The notes beneath the pieces were generated by a model. The model worked only from the letters and a program-made list of their open reading frames with translations, was not told where the DNA came from and ran no database searches. A stretch of 64,000 bases of DNA. Origin: Rhizobium sp. P38BS-XIX (GTDB lineage: Bacteria > Pseudomonadota > Alphaproteobacteria > Rhizobiales > Rhizobiaceae). Of this stretch, positions 17,114-25,566 are shown piece by piece; positions within the stretch are counted from its first letter, which is position 1, and the number at the start of each line of letters is the position of its first letter. Made by a program: the position numbers and the translations under genes. The stretch is taken from the NCBI RefSeq assembly GCF_012641435.1, contig NZ_JABAIJ010000007.1, forward strand, positions 124,001-188,000, read 5' to 3'.

Positions 17114-18136
17114 GTGGCGCAAAAGATTAAGCTTTCGACTATTGCGGAAACGCTCGGTATTTCAACGGCAACCGTATCTCTGGCCTTACGCGACAGCCCG
17201 CTCGTCGCGATCAATACGCGCGAGAAGATCAAGGATCAGGCGCGCGCGCTGGGTTATATCTACAATCGCCGCGCCGCCAGTTTGAGAACATCGCGGTCGG
17301 GCATCATCGGTGTCGTCGTGCACGACATCATGAACCCCTTCTACGGGGAAATTCTGAAGGCGATCGAGAGCGAACTCGACCGCAGCCGCCATACCTTCAT
17401 TCTTTCCAATCACTACGATTCGGTCGAGAAGCAGAGAACCTTCATCGAGACGCTGCTGCAACTTGGCGGTGACGGCGTGATTATGTCGCCGGCGATCGGA
17501 ACGCCGCCGGAGGATTTCGAACTCGCGGAAGAAAACGGCATGCCGGCCATCCTTGTGGCGCGACAGATCGAGGCTCTGGATCTGCCAACGTTTCGAGGCG
17601 ACGACAGCTACGGCATCTCGCTGGCCACCAACCACCTCATCAGCCTTGGGCACCGCACCATTGCGATGATCGGCGGCACGGACCAGACGTCGACCGGTCG
17701 CGATCGTTATCAGGGCTATGTCAACGCGCTGCGCAAGGCGGGGATCGAGGTCGATCCCGAATTGCGCATTCCCGGTGCACGCTCCAAGCAGGGTGGCTTT
17801 GAGGCGGCGGTGCATTTCCTGTCGTTGCCGCAGAAGCCGACGGCCGCCGTTTGCTGGAACGATCTGGTCGCCATCGGTCTGATGAACGGCATTTCCCGCG
17901 CCGGGCTCGTGCCAGGGCGCGACATTTCGGTCACCGGCTATGACGATCTGGAAGAGGCGGCGATCGCGACGCCGGCGCTAACCACGGTCTGGAACGGTCA
18001 GGCCGAGGTTGGAAGGCTTGCAGCGCGCGCGCTTTTGGATAGGCTGGCGGGAAGCCATGAGCCGGATGGTATTCATCTTATCAAGCCGGAAATGCGCATC
18101 CGCCAATCGACGGCGCCGTACAAGGCGCGCCTGTAG
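17114..18136 (+). CDS. LacI family transcriptional regulator
   Basis: 340 residues from GTG with GGGGAGGG seven bases upstream. The LacI helix-turn-helix is at the N-terminus (LSTIAETLGISTATVSLALR), followed by the hinge and a periplasmic-binding-like effector domain (GVVVHDIMNPFYGEI, ISVTGYDDLEEA). It directly precedes the 2-hydroxyacid dehydrogenase gene by 33 bases on the same strand, so both likely share a message and the regulator probably senses a related sugar acid. AT-rich DNA at about 17025-17060 before it may hold its promoter. Confidence 0.92.
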   Translation: MAQKIKLSTIAETLGISTATVSLALRDSPLVAINTREKIKDQARALGYIYNRRAASLRTSRSGIIGVVVHDIMNPFYGEILKAIESELDRSRHTFILSNHYDSVEKQRTFIETLLQLGGDGVIMSPAIGTPPEDFELAEENGMPAILVARQIEALDLPTFRGDDSYGISLATNHLISLGHRTIAMIGGTDQTSTGRDRYQGYVNALRKAGIEVDPELRIPGARSKQGGFEAAVHFLSLPQKPTAAVCWNDLVAIGLMNGISRAGLVPGRDISVTGYDDLEEAAIATPALTTVWNGQAEVGRLAARALLDRLAGSHEPDGIHLIKPEMRIRQSTAPYKARL

Positions 18137-18169
18137 TCACGCCGAACCTTATCTCAAGAGGAAAGATCT

Positions 18170-19138
18170 ATGTCCGACAACCGCATTGCAGTCCTCGTTC
18201 CGGGGAAGATACATCCGCGTGTTCTGGAAAGGCTCGAAAAGCAGTTCGATGTCGTTTCCCTCGATCGCGATGGCGGCCCGAAGGTCGATGCGGAGACTGC
18301 GGCGCGCATCCGCGGCGTTGCCGTTGCGGGCGGTTTCAATACCGAATGGATCGATGCGTTCCCTCATCTGGAAGTGATTGCGAATTTCGGTGTCGGCTAT
18401 GACGGCATCGACGTGAAACATGCCGCTTCCAAAGGCATTGTCGTCACCAACACGCCGGATGTTCTGAACGATGAGGTCGCGGATACGGCGATTGCGTTGC
18501 TGCTGAATACGTTGCGGCAGTTTCCGAAGGCGGAAAGCTGGCTGCGCGACGGACGCTGGGCCAAGGATGGCTCGTTTCCGCTCTCGCCGTTTTCAATGAA
18601 GGGCCGTCGAGTCGGCATCTATGGTCTCGGCCGCATCGGCCTTGAGATCGCAAGGCGTCTGGAGCCGTTCAAGGTCAAGATCGGATACCACACACGCTCT
18701 CCCCGCGATTCCCTGCCTTACGATTACTATCCGACGCTCAAGGAGATGGCGCAGTCGGTGGACACGCTGATTTCCATCGTGCCGAAAACGGCCGAGACCC
18801 ACAAAGTCATCAATGCGGAAATCCTGTCGGCGCTCGGACCGAAGGGAGTTTTCATCAATGTCGGTCGTGGCTGGTCCGTCGATGACGATGCCTTGATCGC
18901 CGCGCTTGGCAATGGCACGCTGGGAGCTGCCGGCCTGGACGTCTTCTATGACGAGCCCAATGTCCCGGCGGGCTACCTTTCGCTGCCCAACGTTTCGTTG
19001 CTGCCGCACGTCGCATCCGCATCGATGCCGACGCGCGACGCGATGGCCGATCTCGTCTCCGACAATATCATCGAGTGGTTCGCCAAGGGCCGTCCGGTGA
19101 CGCCCGTGCCGGAAACGCCGGTGAAGCCGCGCGGCTGA
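18170..19138 (+). CDS. D-isomer-specific 2-hydroxyacid dehydrogenase
   Basis: 322 residues. The NAD(P)-binding Rossmann motif is VGIYGLGRIGLEIARRL (about 145-161). The catalytic triad is seen as Arg in the NVGRGWSVDDDAL region and preceding loop, Glu in YDEPNVP and His in LLPHVASA. It resembles glyoxylate/hydroxypyruvate reductases, which reduce 2-oxoacids to D-2-hydroxyacids. AAGAGGAAAG precedes the ATG. The LacI regulator upstream and the 2-oxoacid-binding TRAP protein downstream fit a hydroxyacid or oxoacid theme. Confidence 0.9.
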   Translation: MSDNRIAVLVPGKIHPRVLERLEKQFDVVSLDRDGGPKVDAETAARIRGVAVAGGFNTEWIDAFPHLEVIANFGVGYDGIDVKHAASKGIVVTNTPDVLNDEVADTAIALLLNTLRQFPKAESWLRDGRWAKDGSFPLSPFSMKGRRVGIYGLGRIGLEIARRLEPFKVKIGYHTRSPRDSLPYDYYPTLKEMAQSVDTLISIVPKTAETHKVINAEILSALGPKGVFINVGRGWSVDDDALIAALGNGTLGAAGLDVFYDEPNVPAGYLSLPNVSLLPHVASASMPTRDAMADLVSDNIIEWFAKGRPVTPVPETPVKPRG

Positions 19139-19185
19139 GCAACGGTCATTGGCCGGCGGATCTTCTACGGAAAAGCACCGATAGC

Positions 19186-19956
19186 CTATTGAGCGGCCTC
19201 GAGCCGCTCTTTTCCGGACGCATAATCACGCACGGCTTCGCCGAAAGCGACGAACAGCTTGCGTGACGGCGAATCCGTTTCTGCCCAGTATTCCGGATGC
19301 CATTGCACGCCGACGGCAAAAGCTTTTGCGCCGATCACGGAAACGGCCTCGATCGTCCCGTCCTCGGCCAATGCCTCCACCTGCAGCCTCGGTGCGGTAT
19401 CGGCGATCGCCTGGCGGTGCAGCGAGTTGACGCGCACCTCTCCCGGGCCGACGACGCGGGCGATACAGGAACCTTCCTTGACGAAGACGCTCTGGCGGAT
19501 CGAATACATCGTGTCGCGATCGACATTGGCCGGCTTGCGGTGATCCCATATGCCCGGCTGGTCCTGGATTTCACTGGCGAGCGTTCCTCCAAGCGCAACA
19601 TTGAGTTCCTGAATGCCACGGCAGATGGCGAGCATCGGGATGGCGCGGTCGATGGCGCGACGGATGAGCGGCAGGGAGGTCGCGTCGCGCGCCGGATCGA
19701 AGGGACCGTCGCTGTCGCGCGCGTCCTTACCGTAGAGAGACGGGTGAACGTTGGAGGCCGAGCCGGAAACGAGCAATCCGTCGACACGGTCGAGGATGGC
19801 ATCGGCATCGTTGTCTTCTTCGAGTGCCGGCACGATCAACGCCAACAGCCCCGCGGCCTTCACGGCGGCGCGGACATATTGCAGCTGCACCGCATGCCAG
19901 CTCGTGCCGTCGAACTCGCGGACGTCGGCGGGGATTGCGATGATCGGTCTGGACAT
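19186..19956 (-). CDS. gamma-glutamyl-gamma-aminobutyrate hydrolase-like (PuuD family)
   Basis: 256 residues beginning MSRPIIAIPAD; an upstream extension in the same frame is not needed. This is a class I glutamine amidotransferase fold of peptidase family C26: nucleophile Cys in LAICRGIQELN (C112), and the His-Glu pair in QWHPEYW (H220, E222). PuuD releases GABA from gamma-glutamyl-GABA in putrescine breakdown. No puuABC genes are near, so the exact substrate is uncertain. It runs opposite to both flanking genes. Confidence 0.88.
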   Translation of the reverse strand: MSRPIIAIPADVREFDGTSWHAVQLQYVRAAVKAAGLLALIVPALEEDNDADAILDRVDGLLVSGSASNVHPSLYGKDARDSDGPFDPARDATSLPLIRRAIDRAIPMLAICRGIQELNVALGGTLASEIQDQPGIWDHRKPANVDRDTMYSIRQSVFVKEGSCIARVVGPGEVRVNSLHRQAIADTAPRLQVEALAEDGTIEAVSVIGAKAFAVGVQWHPEYWAETDSPSRKLFVAFGEAVRDYASGKERLEAAQ

Positions 19957-20250
19957 TCGAGGCTCCGGAAGGTGCAAAACTGCTGGTCGCTGGGATCCCT
20001 GGATGACGAAGATGTCAATCCGAGGGCGATTTGTGCCTACCCTCAATCTACGCGAATCGGGCCCATCCGGCAACGCGGAGTGGTTTCACACCGGGGTTTG
20101 TTTCCGCTCGTCACGCGGATGTACAGGAATCGCCATAATGCGATGCAAGAGCAAACTTGAAAGACCGTGTGCGGCGTGGTTAGCTCCATCGCTAGCGCCA
20201 GTGGGGAAGCGCGCCGCTTCCCAGCAAAGCCGTCCTTGTGGGAGAATTCG

Positions 20251-21357
20251 ATGGATCGCCGTTCCTTTATCAGGCGGGCAGGGGCCGTTGGCGCGGGTGC
20301 TGCCGCTTCCGCGCTTGCAAGCCCGGCTCTTGCGCAGGAATCGCCGAAGATTACCTGGAAGATGACCTCGTCTTTCCCGAAGAGCCTGGATACGATCTAT
20401 GGCGGCGCTGAGGATATAGCCTCACGCGTCTCGGACGCAACGAACGGCAATTTTGTCATCCAGACCTACGAGGCAGGCGAAATCGTGCCGGCCGCTCAGG
20501 CCGCCGATGCCGTCAGCGCCGGTACGGTTGATGCCGCGCACACCTGTTCCTATTATTTTTCGGACAAGGATCCCACTTACGCCATCGGCACGACGCTGCC
20601 CTTCGGCCTGAATGCCCGGCTGAGCAATGCCTGGTTCTACCAGGGTAACGGCAACAAGCTGATGAATGAGTTCTATGCCACGCAGGGCATATTCGGCCTG
20701 CCTGCCGGCAATACCGGCGCGCAGATGGGCGGCTGGTTCCGCAAGGAAATCAATACGCTCGACGATCTTAAGGGCGTAAAGATGCGCATCGCCGGGCTTG
20801 CCGGGACGGTGATCGAGAAGATTGGCGTGGTGCCGCAGCAGGATGTCGCTGCGAACGGGGTCTATGATGCGCTGGACAAGGGTGTGGTCGACGCGGTCGA
20901 ATGGGTCGGCCCTTATGACGACCTGAAGCTCGGTCTGCAGAAGATCGCCAAATATTATTATTATCCGGGCTGGTGGGAGGGCGGCGCCGTGGTGCATGCC
21001 TTCTTCAATCTGGACAAGTGGAATGCGCTGCCGAAGAATTATCAGACGATCCTCAGCGACGCCTGCGCTTTCGCCAATACCAACATGCTGGCGAAGTACG
21101 ACGTGAAAAATCCTCAGGCGCTGAAGGATATCAGCCAACAGGGCGTGACACTGAGGCCGTTCAGTCAGGAAATCATGGAGGCGTGTTTTCAGGCGGCCGG
21201 CAAACTCTATACGGACCTGTCCAAATCCAATGATTACTTCAAGCGCATCTACGAAGATCAGGTTGCCTACAAGAAGGACGCCTACCTGTGGATGCAGCTC
21301 TCCGAGTATACATTTGATACGTTCATGATGATTCAGCAACGAGCCGGGAAGCTCTGA
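20251..21357 (+). CDS. TRAP transporter substrate-binding protein, TakP-like (2-oxoacid)
   Basis: 368 residues starting MDRRSFIRRAG, a twin-arginine-type signal peptide ending ALA-QE; GTGGGAGAA lies six bases upstream of the ATG. The mature part matches the TakP branch of DctP proteins very closely (MTSSFPKSLDTIYGG, QMGGWFRKEI, EWVGPYDD, YYYYPGWWEGG, RPFSQEI, YTYDTFMM-like end). TakP of Rhodobacter binds alpha-keto acids with sodium in the periplasm. No DctQ or DctM membrane subunit is within the window, so it is an orphan here. Confidence 0.9.
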   Translation: MDRRSFIRRAGAVGAGAAASALASPALAQESPKITWKMTSSFPKSLDTIYGGAEDIASRVSDATNGNFVIQTYEAGEIVPAAQAADAVSAGTVDAAHTCSYYFSDKDPTYAIGTTLPFGLNARLSNAWFYQGNGNKLMNEFYATQGIFGLPAGNTGAQMGGWFRKEINTLDDLKGVKMRIAGLAGTVIEKIGVVPQQDVAANGVYDALDKGVVDAVEWVGPYDDLKLGLQKIAKYYYYPGWWEGGAVVHAFFNLDKWNALPKNYQTILSDACAFANTNMLAKYDVKNPQALKDISQQGVTLRPFSQEIMEACFQAAGKLYTDLSKSNDYFKRIYEDQVAYKKDAYLWMQLSEYTFDTFMMIQQRAGKL

Positions 21358-21588
21358 AACAGTACTTATAAGATTTTCCTGATGTTTGGTTGCGTTGGTT
21401 AGCGGGCTGGATACTATATTGCTGGTAGAATTGACTTGCAGTCATTGCACGAATACGATGCGTTTTGCGACCTAAATTCGACGTAAGTCACCGACATAAT
21501 TGGAAAATCTGTCGGGATGCGTGCTAATTGAGCAATCAATTTTTAAAACGTTTACACTAGGGTCTCCGCCGCATCAGGGGAACTCTGA

Positions 21589-23892
21589 ATGAAGCCTCCA
21601 AGCCCGGACACGGTACCGACAGATGTTTATCTGTCGTTCGTCAGTTCGCTTTTCGGAAACCGTAAAACGCTTTTTACGGGTGTGGCTGTTCATATCCTGA
21701 CGTATGTCATCGTTTTTCTGAGCACGCGCGCGAATATCTATCTCGCCCTCTGTCTGGCTTTCGCCGTCGTCTTTGCCCTGAGAATGTATTCATTCCGGCT
21801 TTTCGACATGGCGGACAAGCACGGGTTCAACCGCGCGGACATCGCTCATTGGGAGACACGCTATGTGATCGGTGCGGCGGCAACCGCCTCGATCCTCGGC
21901 ATCGGTAGCGGTTACGCCATCCTCATGGTGCAGGATCCGCTGGCGGAGTTCATCTGCATCGCGGTAACGATGGCATCCATGGTGTCCATCGTCGGTCGTA
22001 ACTACGGTTCCCAGAAGGCGATCGATCTGCAGACACTCGCCTGCTGCCTGCCGATCATCATCGCCTGCCTGATGTCGCAGCAGCTCTATAAGGCCGTTGT
22101 CTCCATCATGCTGATCCCGTTCGGGCTGACGACGCGTGCGATGGCGAATGGCGTGCGCGAATTTCTCTATAAAAACGTCATCGCATCACGCGAAATCTCG
22201 CAGATCGCGGATCGATTCGACACTGCGCTCAACAATATGACGCATGGCCTGTTCATGCTCGATGCGAACAACCGCATCCTCGTGGTCAACCGCAAGGCTT
22301 GCGAACTGCTGAATTTTTCGCATCAGGAGCAGCTCAAGGATTGCGAATTCGACGTCGTGTTGCGCTATGGCGCGCGCAACGCTTTCATCGATGGTTCGCT
22401 GCCGGGGCTTATTCAGCGGCAGATGGCGCAGCTTGTCAGCGGCACGCTTTCTCGCACACTGATTCAGTTCAACGAGGATCAGTTTCTGGAGTTTTCCGCC
22501 AGCCGCCGCGCCGATGGCGTCGTCATCCTGATTTTCGAAGATGTGACCGTGCGTATCCGCGCCGAGCGCAAGATCCTTCATATGGTGCGCTACGATCCGC
22601 TCACCGGCTTGCCGAACCGCGAATACTTCGTCGAGCTGGTCAAGGAGAAGCTTGCAGCCCGCACGCGCGAAAGCCAGATCGGAATTCTGGTGCTCGATGT
22701 CGATGATTTCAAGCACGTCAACGATACCAAGGGCCATGTCACCGGGGATCGGTTGCTCGTGGCGATCGCCGATAGGCTGAAGGAAGCTGCTGGAACCACC
22801 GCGCTCGCCGCACGTCTTGTCGGCGATCAGTTCGTGCTGTTTTTCCCGAATGACGGCCATGAGCCGGATATCAACGACCGTATACGCGCGCTGCATGCGG
22901 CGATGGCCGGTTTGTACGAGGTTGATGGTAACAGCTTCAGAATCTCGTTCAGCGCCGGTTACGTCACCATGTCGAGCCGCGAGTTCCGCCCGGAAGAGTG
23001 GCAGATCAAGGTCGATCTCTCGCTCTTCGATACGAAGTCGCGCATGAAGGGCGGCTGCAGCGCCTTCGAGCAGGAAATGGACGCGCGCTATGTCGAGCGC
23101 CAGAAACTGAAGGATGACCTGCGCGAGGCGGTCGAAGCCGGCAATCTGCAGGCCGTCTACCAGCCGATGTTCACACCAGACGGAGCGCGCATCGATTGCT
23201 GCGAGGCGCTCGCACGCTGGATTCATCCGGAAAAAGGATCCATTCCGCCCAATATCTTCGTCCAGATTGCCGAAGAGATGGGCATCGTCAGTGGCATTAC
23301 CCGCTTCATGATCAACCAGGCTTGCCGCGATTGCGCGGCGTGGCCCGCGTCGGTTGCCGTTTCGGTCAATCTGTCTGCGCAGGATCTGCGCAGCGCCGAT
23401 ATCGTCAAGGTCGTCATGGATGCGCTGGAGGCTTCGGGCCTGGAGCCGTCGCGGCTCCATCTGGAAGTCACCGAAAGCTGCCTGATGGATGAAGTGGCGA
23501 CGGTGCGCTCCATTCTTGCCGATTTGCGCACCAAGGGCATCACGATCGCGATCGACGATTTCGGCACCGGCTTTTCCAGCCTCAGCTATCTCGATACGTT
23601 GCCGGTCGATGTCGTCAAGATCGATCGCTCGTTCGTGCGGGACATCACGACGGACAGCCGTCGTTTCAAGCTGCTGTGCGGCATCGTCGATCTCTCGCGG
23701 GCGCTCAGCCTGCACATCGTGATCGAAGGCGTCGAGACGCTCGAGCAGCTCGCGCTTGTCGTGGAAAAGAACCTGGCCGACATTATACAGGGCTATGTTT
23801 TCTCCGCTCCCGTATCCCGGGAGCAGGTCGTCGGCATGATCGACAATCTAAACCGCCGGCAGGCGGGACTGCGGCAGGACCACGTCGCCTGA
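21589..23892 (+). CDS. GGDEF-EAL protein with degenerate GGDEF; probable c-di-GMP phosphodiesterase
   Basis: 767 residues. An N-terminal block of about six membrane helices (20-200) is followed by a PAS-like domain (about 205-330), GGDEF (about 340-500) and EAL (about 510-750). The GGDEF signature is replaced by VGDQF (near residue 412), losing the second Gly and the metal-binding Glu, so cyclase activity is unlikely. The EAL side keeps EALARW, NLSAQD, EVTES, DDFGTG, KIDRS, EGVET and QGYVF. It therefore likely degrades c-di-GMP, perhaps with GTP sensing by the dead domain. A RIME-like repeat follows the stop codon. Confidence 0.9.
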   Translation: MKPPSPDTVPTDVYLSFVSSLFGNRKTLFTGVAVHILTYVIVFLSTRANIYLALCLAFAVVFALRMYSFRLFDMADKHGFNRADIAHWETRYVIGAAATASILGIGSGYAILMVQDPLAEFICIAVTMASMVSIVGRNYGSQKAIDLQTLACCLPIIIACLMSQQLYKAVVSIMLIPFGLTTRAMANGVREFLYKNVIASREISQIADRFDTALNNMTHGLFMLDANNRILVVNRKACELLNFSHQEQLKDCEFDVVLRYGARNAFIDGSLPGLIQRQMAQLVSGTLSRTLIQFNEDQFLEFSASRRADGVVILIFEDVTVRIRAERKILHMVRYDPLTGLPNREYFVELVKEKLAARTRESQIGILVLDVDDFKHVNDTKGHVTGDRLLVAIADRLKEAAGTTALAARLVGDQFVLFFPNDGHEPDINDRIRALHAAMAGLYEVDGNSFRISFSAGYVTMSSREFRPEEWQIKVDLSLFDTKSRMKGGCSAFEQEMDARYVERQKLKDDLREAVEAGNLQAVYQPMFTPDGARIDCCEALARWIHPEKGSIPPNIFVQIAEEMGIVSGITRFMINQACRDCAAWPASVAVSVNLSAQDLRSADIVKVVMDALEASGLEPSRLHLEVTESCLMDEVATVRSILADLRTKGITIAIDDFGTGFSSLSYLDTLPVDVVKIDRSFVRDITTDSRRFKLLCGIVDLSRALSLHIVIEGVETLEQLALVVEKNLADIIQGYVFSAPVSREQVVGMIDNLNRRQAGLRQDHVA

Positions 23893-23906
23893 CAGCCGCC
23901 GGCTTT

Positions 23907-24010
23907 AGAGCGGTTCAGCTTTTCACGGAATCCCCGAACCGCTCTATCTCTTTGTTCTCGCGCAATTCCGGACGGAAAACCGCTGCGCACTTTTCCTGGA
24001 ATGGCTCTAG
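23907..24010 (-). repeat. RIME-like palindromic intergenic repeat, copy B
   Basis: A 104-base element 15 bases after the GGDEF-EAL gene, in reverse orientation to the copy at 6981-7080. It carries the inverted pair AGAGCGGTTC/GAACCGCTCT and a second partly palindromic half (GCGCAATTCCGGACGGAAAA ... TTTTCCTGGAATGGCTC). The two-palindrome design and size of about 105 bases resemble RIME1. Confidence 0.75.
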
Positions 24011-24300
24011 CCGCGCCTCACAAAACGTCTTCAAATTCATCAATTGATTTGGATAAGCCGCCGCGTTGAGCGGATGGCGGTGCTGTCTCGTCTGCGTTCA
24101 GCCGGCAAGATTGCCGGAGCCGCGTTTACGTCTTCTCGGAGACCAAGTGTTGAGCACTTTCGAAACTTCAAAAATTATACCGGTATTCGCTAGAAAAATT
24201 AACCTTAGTGAACGATTAGTTAACAAAAAGCAAAACAAAGATTGATCGGCACTTTCGTTAATACCATTAGTGTTCCGTTGAAATTAACGGAACGTTAACC
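24011..24300. promoter_or_regulatory. AT-rich promoter region of the FeeM-like gene
   Basis: About 290 gene-free bases. The last 130 are AT-rich and hold several TTAAC or GTTAA words (near 24199, 24219, 24258, 24284 and 24295). I see no credible open frame or stable RNA in it. Confidence 0.5.
24272..24299 (+). promoter_or_regulatory. perfect CtrA-type box overlapping an 8-base inverted repeat
   Basis: TTAA at 24284-24287, seven bases, then TTAAC at 24295-24299 is an exact match to the alphaproteobacterial CtrA consensus TTAA-N7-TTAAC. An inverted repeat GTTCCGTT (24272-24279) and AACGGAAC (24286-24293) overlaps it. Both sit directly against the ATG at 24301, so binding or RNA folding there would affect initiation. 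Confidence 0.55.
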
Positions 24301-25056
24301 ATGAATCATGTGGGTGCTTTGAAAAACAGCTTTGCCGGCAAGCTGATGGAGGTGCTCGATCACGTAGAATATCGCCGGATCGAGAGCAGCGAGGACATGG
24401 AGGATGTCGCGCGGCTACGCTACAAGGCCTACAAGGCGCGCTCCGTGCTGCCCGTGGCGGCCAAGAACCTTATCGATGACATCGACTTCGACAGGCAGGC
24501 CTATGTCTTTGGGGTCTATTATTATGAAGAGCTGGTCAGCACGGTGCGGATACACCATGTGACGCCGGACCATCGGGTGTGCCAGTCGACAGGTATCTTT
24601 CCGGATGAGATTCACGCCTTTCTCGATGCCGGCATGACATTGATCGACCCGGCGCGCTTTGCGGTTGATCCGGATCTCGAGCTGGAATTGCCGGCCTTGC
24701 CTTATCTCACGCTGCGACCGGCGATCGTCGGTGCGATCTATTTCAATACGGATCGGGTGATGCAGCATATTCGTCCGGCCCATGCCGCTTTCTACAAGCG
24801 GGTCTTTTATGCCGACGTCGTGGTGCCGCCGCGCATGACCAAGACCTATGGCTTCGAGTTGACGCTATTGGCGTCCCGCTCGAAAGAAATCCGCGGCAAG
24901 CTGATGGAGCGCTATCCGTTCTTCGATTCCGAGCCATACGAACGGCGCATGATGTTTGCCCGCGGCGAACAGACCGGTTCGGCTCCGTTGACCATTTTGC
25001 CGACCGCAAGGCTGGCCAGCGGTGGTCGGCGCGAGATTCGCGGGGAGTTCGGCTAG
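24301..25056 (+). CDS. FeeM-like N-acyl amino acid synthase / GNAT-fold acyltransferase
   Basis: 251 residues. It resembles the FeeM family (acyltransferases related to LuxI-type autoinducer synthases): an early RLRYKAYKARSVLP segment like the LuxI Arg/Phe region, FGVYYYEELVSTVRIHHV as the central strands, and IDPARFAVDP where LuxI proteins have an ER-F motif, then FYKRVFYADVV. Such enzymes join acyl chains from acyl-ACP to an amino acid or amine. Substrates are unknown. The start ATG has only a weak AACGGAA site; an ATG at 24346 is an alternative that would leave the CtrA box fully upstream. Confidence 0.7.
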   Translation: MNHVGALKNSFAGKLMEVLDHVEYRRIESSEDMEDVARLRYKAYKARSVLPVAAKNLIDDIDFDRQAYVFGVYYYEELVSTVRIHHVTPDHRVCQSTGIFPDEIHAFLDAGMTLIDPARFAVDPDLELELPALPYLTLRPAIVGAIYFNTDRVMQHIRPAHAAFYKRVFYADVVVPPRMTKTYGFELTLLASRSKEIRGKLMERYPFFDSEPYERRMMFARGEQTGSAPLTILPTARLASGGRREIRGEFG

Positions 25057-25233
25057 GTTGCGCGCCGGTGCGACCTTGTCGTGCATTGCATTTTTCCTCG
25101 CTTTGTGTAACCCCTCGGTAGAGGAAGTTTGGCTGCGGCATATCCGGATCGGATGCCGCGGCTTTTGAGGACGAACTCCCGCCGCTGGTCTGCCAAAAGA
25201 TCATCGGGGGAGAGGAGAGAGGGGAGAATTTTC

Positions 25234-25458
25234 ATGGCCGAACACAATACCGGACCGATCGAAACCGGCGCTTCCATGGATTATAAGGAGCACGAGAAGA
25301 CCTATAACGGCTTTCTCCTGGTCTCGCGGGTCGGATCGGCTATTATCGCTGCACTTCTCATCGGGATGGCGGCTGGCTTTTTCGGTCATGCCGGTCTCTT
25401 CGGCGGCTTCATCATTTTCGTGGTCCTGGCTTTCATTGGCGCTTTTCTCGTCCGCTGA
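25234..25458 (+). CDS. aa3-type cytochrome c oxidase subunit IV family protein
   Basis: 74 residues from the ATG with a purine-rich GGGGAGA site upstream. MDYKEHEKTYNGFL is the conserved N-terminal motif of bacterial aa3 oxidase subunit IV (MDxxEHEKTYxGF), followed by two closely spaced hydrophobic segments (about 28-47 and 50-73). The small subunit associates with the inner-membrane oxidase. The catalytic subunits are not here; the neighbouring pnt genes also concern membrane bioenergetics. Confidence 0.88.
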   Translation: MAEHNTGPIETGASMDYKEHEKTYNGFLLVSRVGSAIIAALLIGMAAGFFGHAGLFGGFIIFVVLAFIGAFLVR

Positions 25459-25566
25459 ACCACGTCGGGCTTTCCGCCCGCGCCTTTCCTGAAATTCCGG
25501 CCTGATTTCGCAGGTGATGGCGCTGCCGTATCCTGCGGAGCTGCCGTTTGATGCGAGGTGTTGTCA

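Noticed and set aside
22186..23715. A 509-codon minus-strand open frame opposite the second GGDEF-EAL gene
   Set aside because: Typical high-GC antisense frame with no known motifs; the plus strand encodes clear PAS, GGDEF and EAL features.
24190..24265. Further CtrA boxes among the TTAA words upstream of the FeeM-like gene
   Set aside because: The spacing or the second half-site is wrong in all except the pair at 24284-24299.
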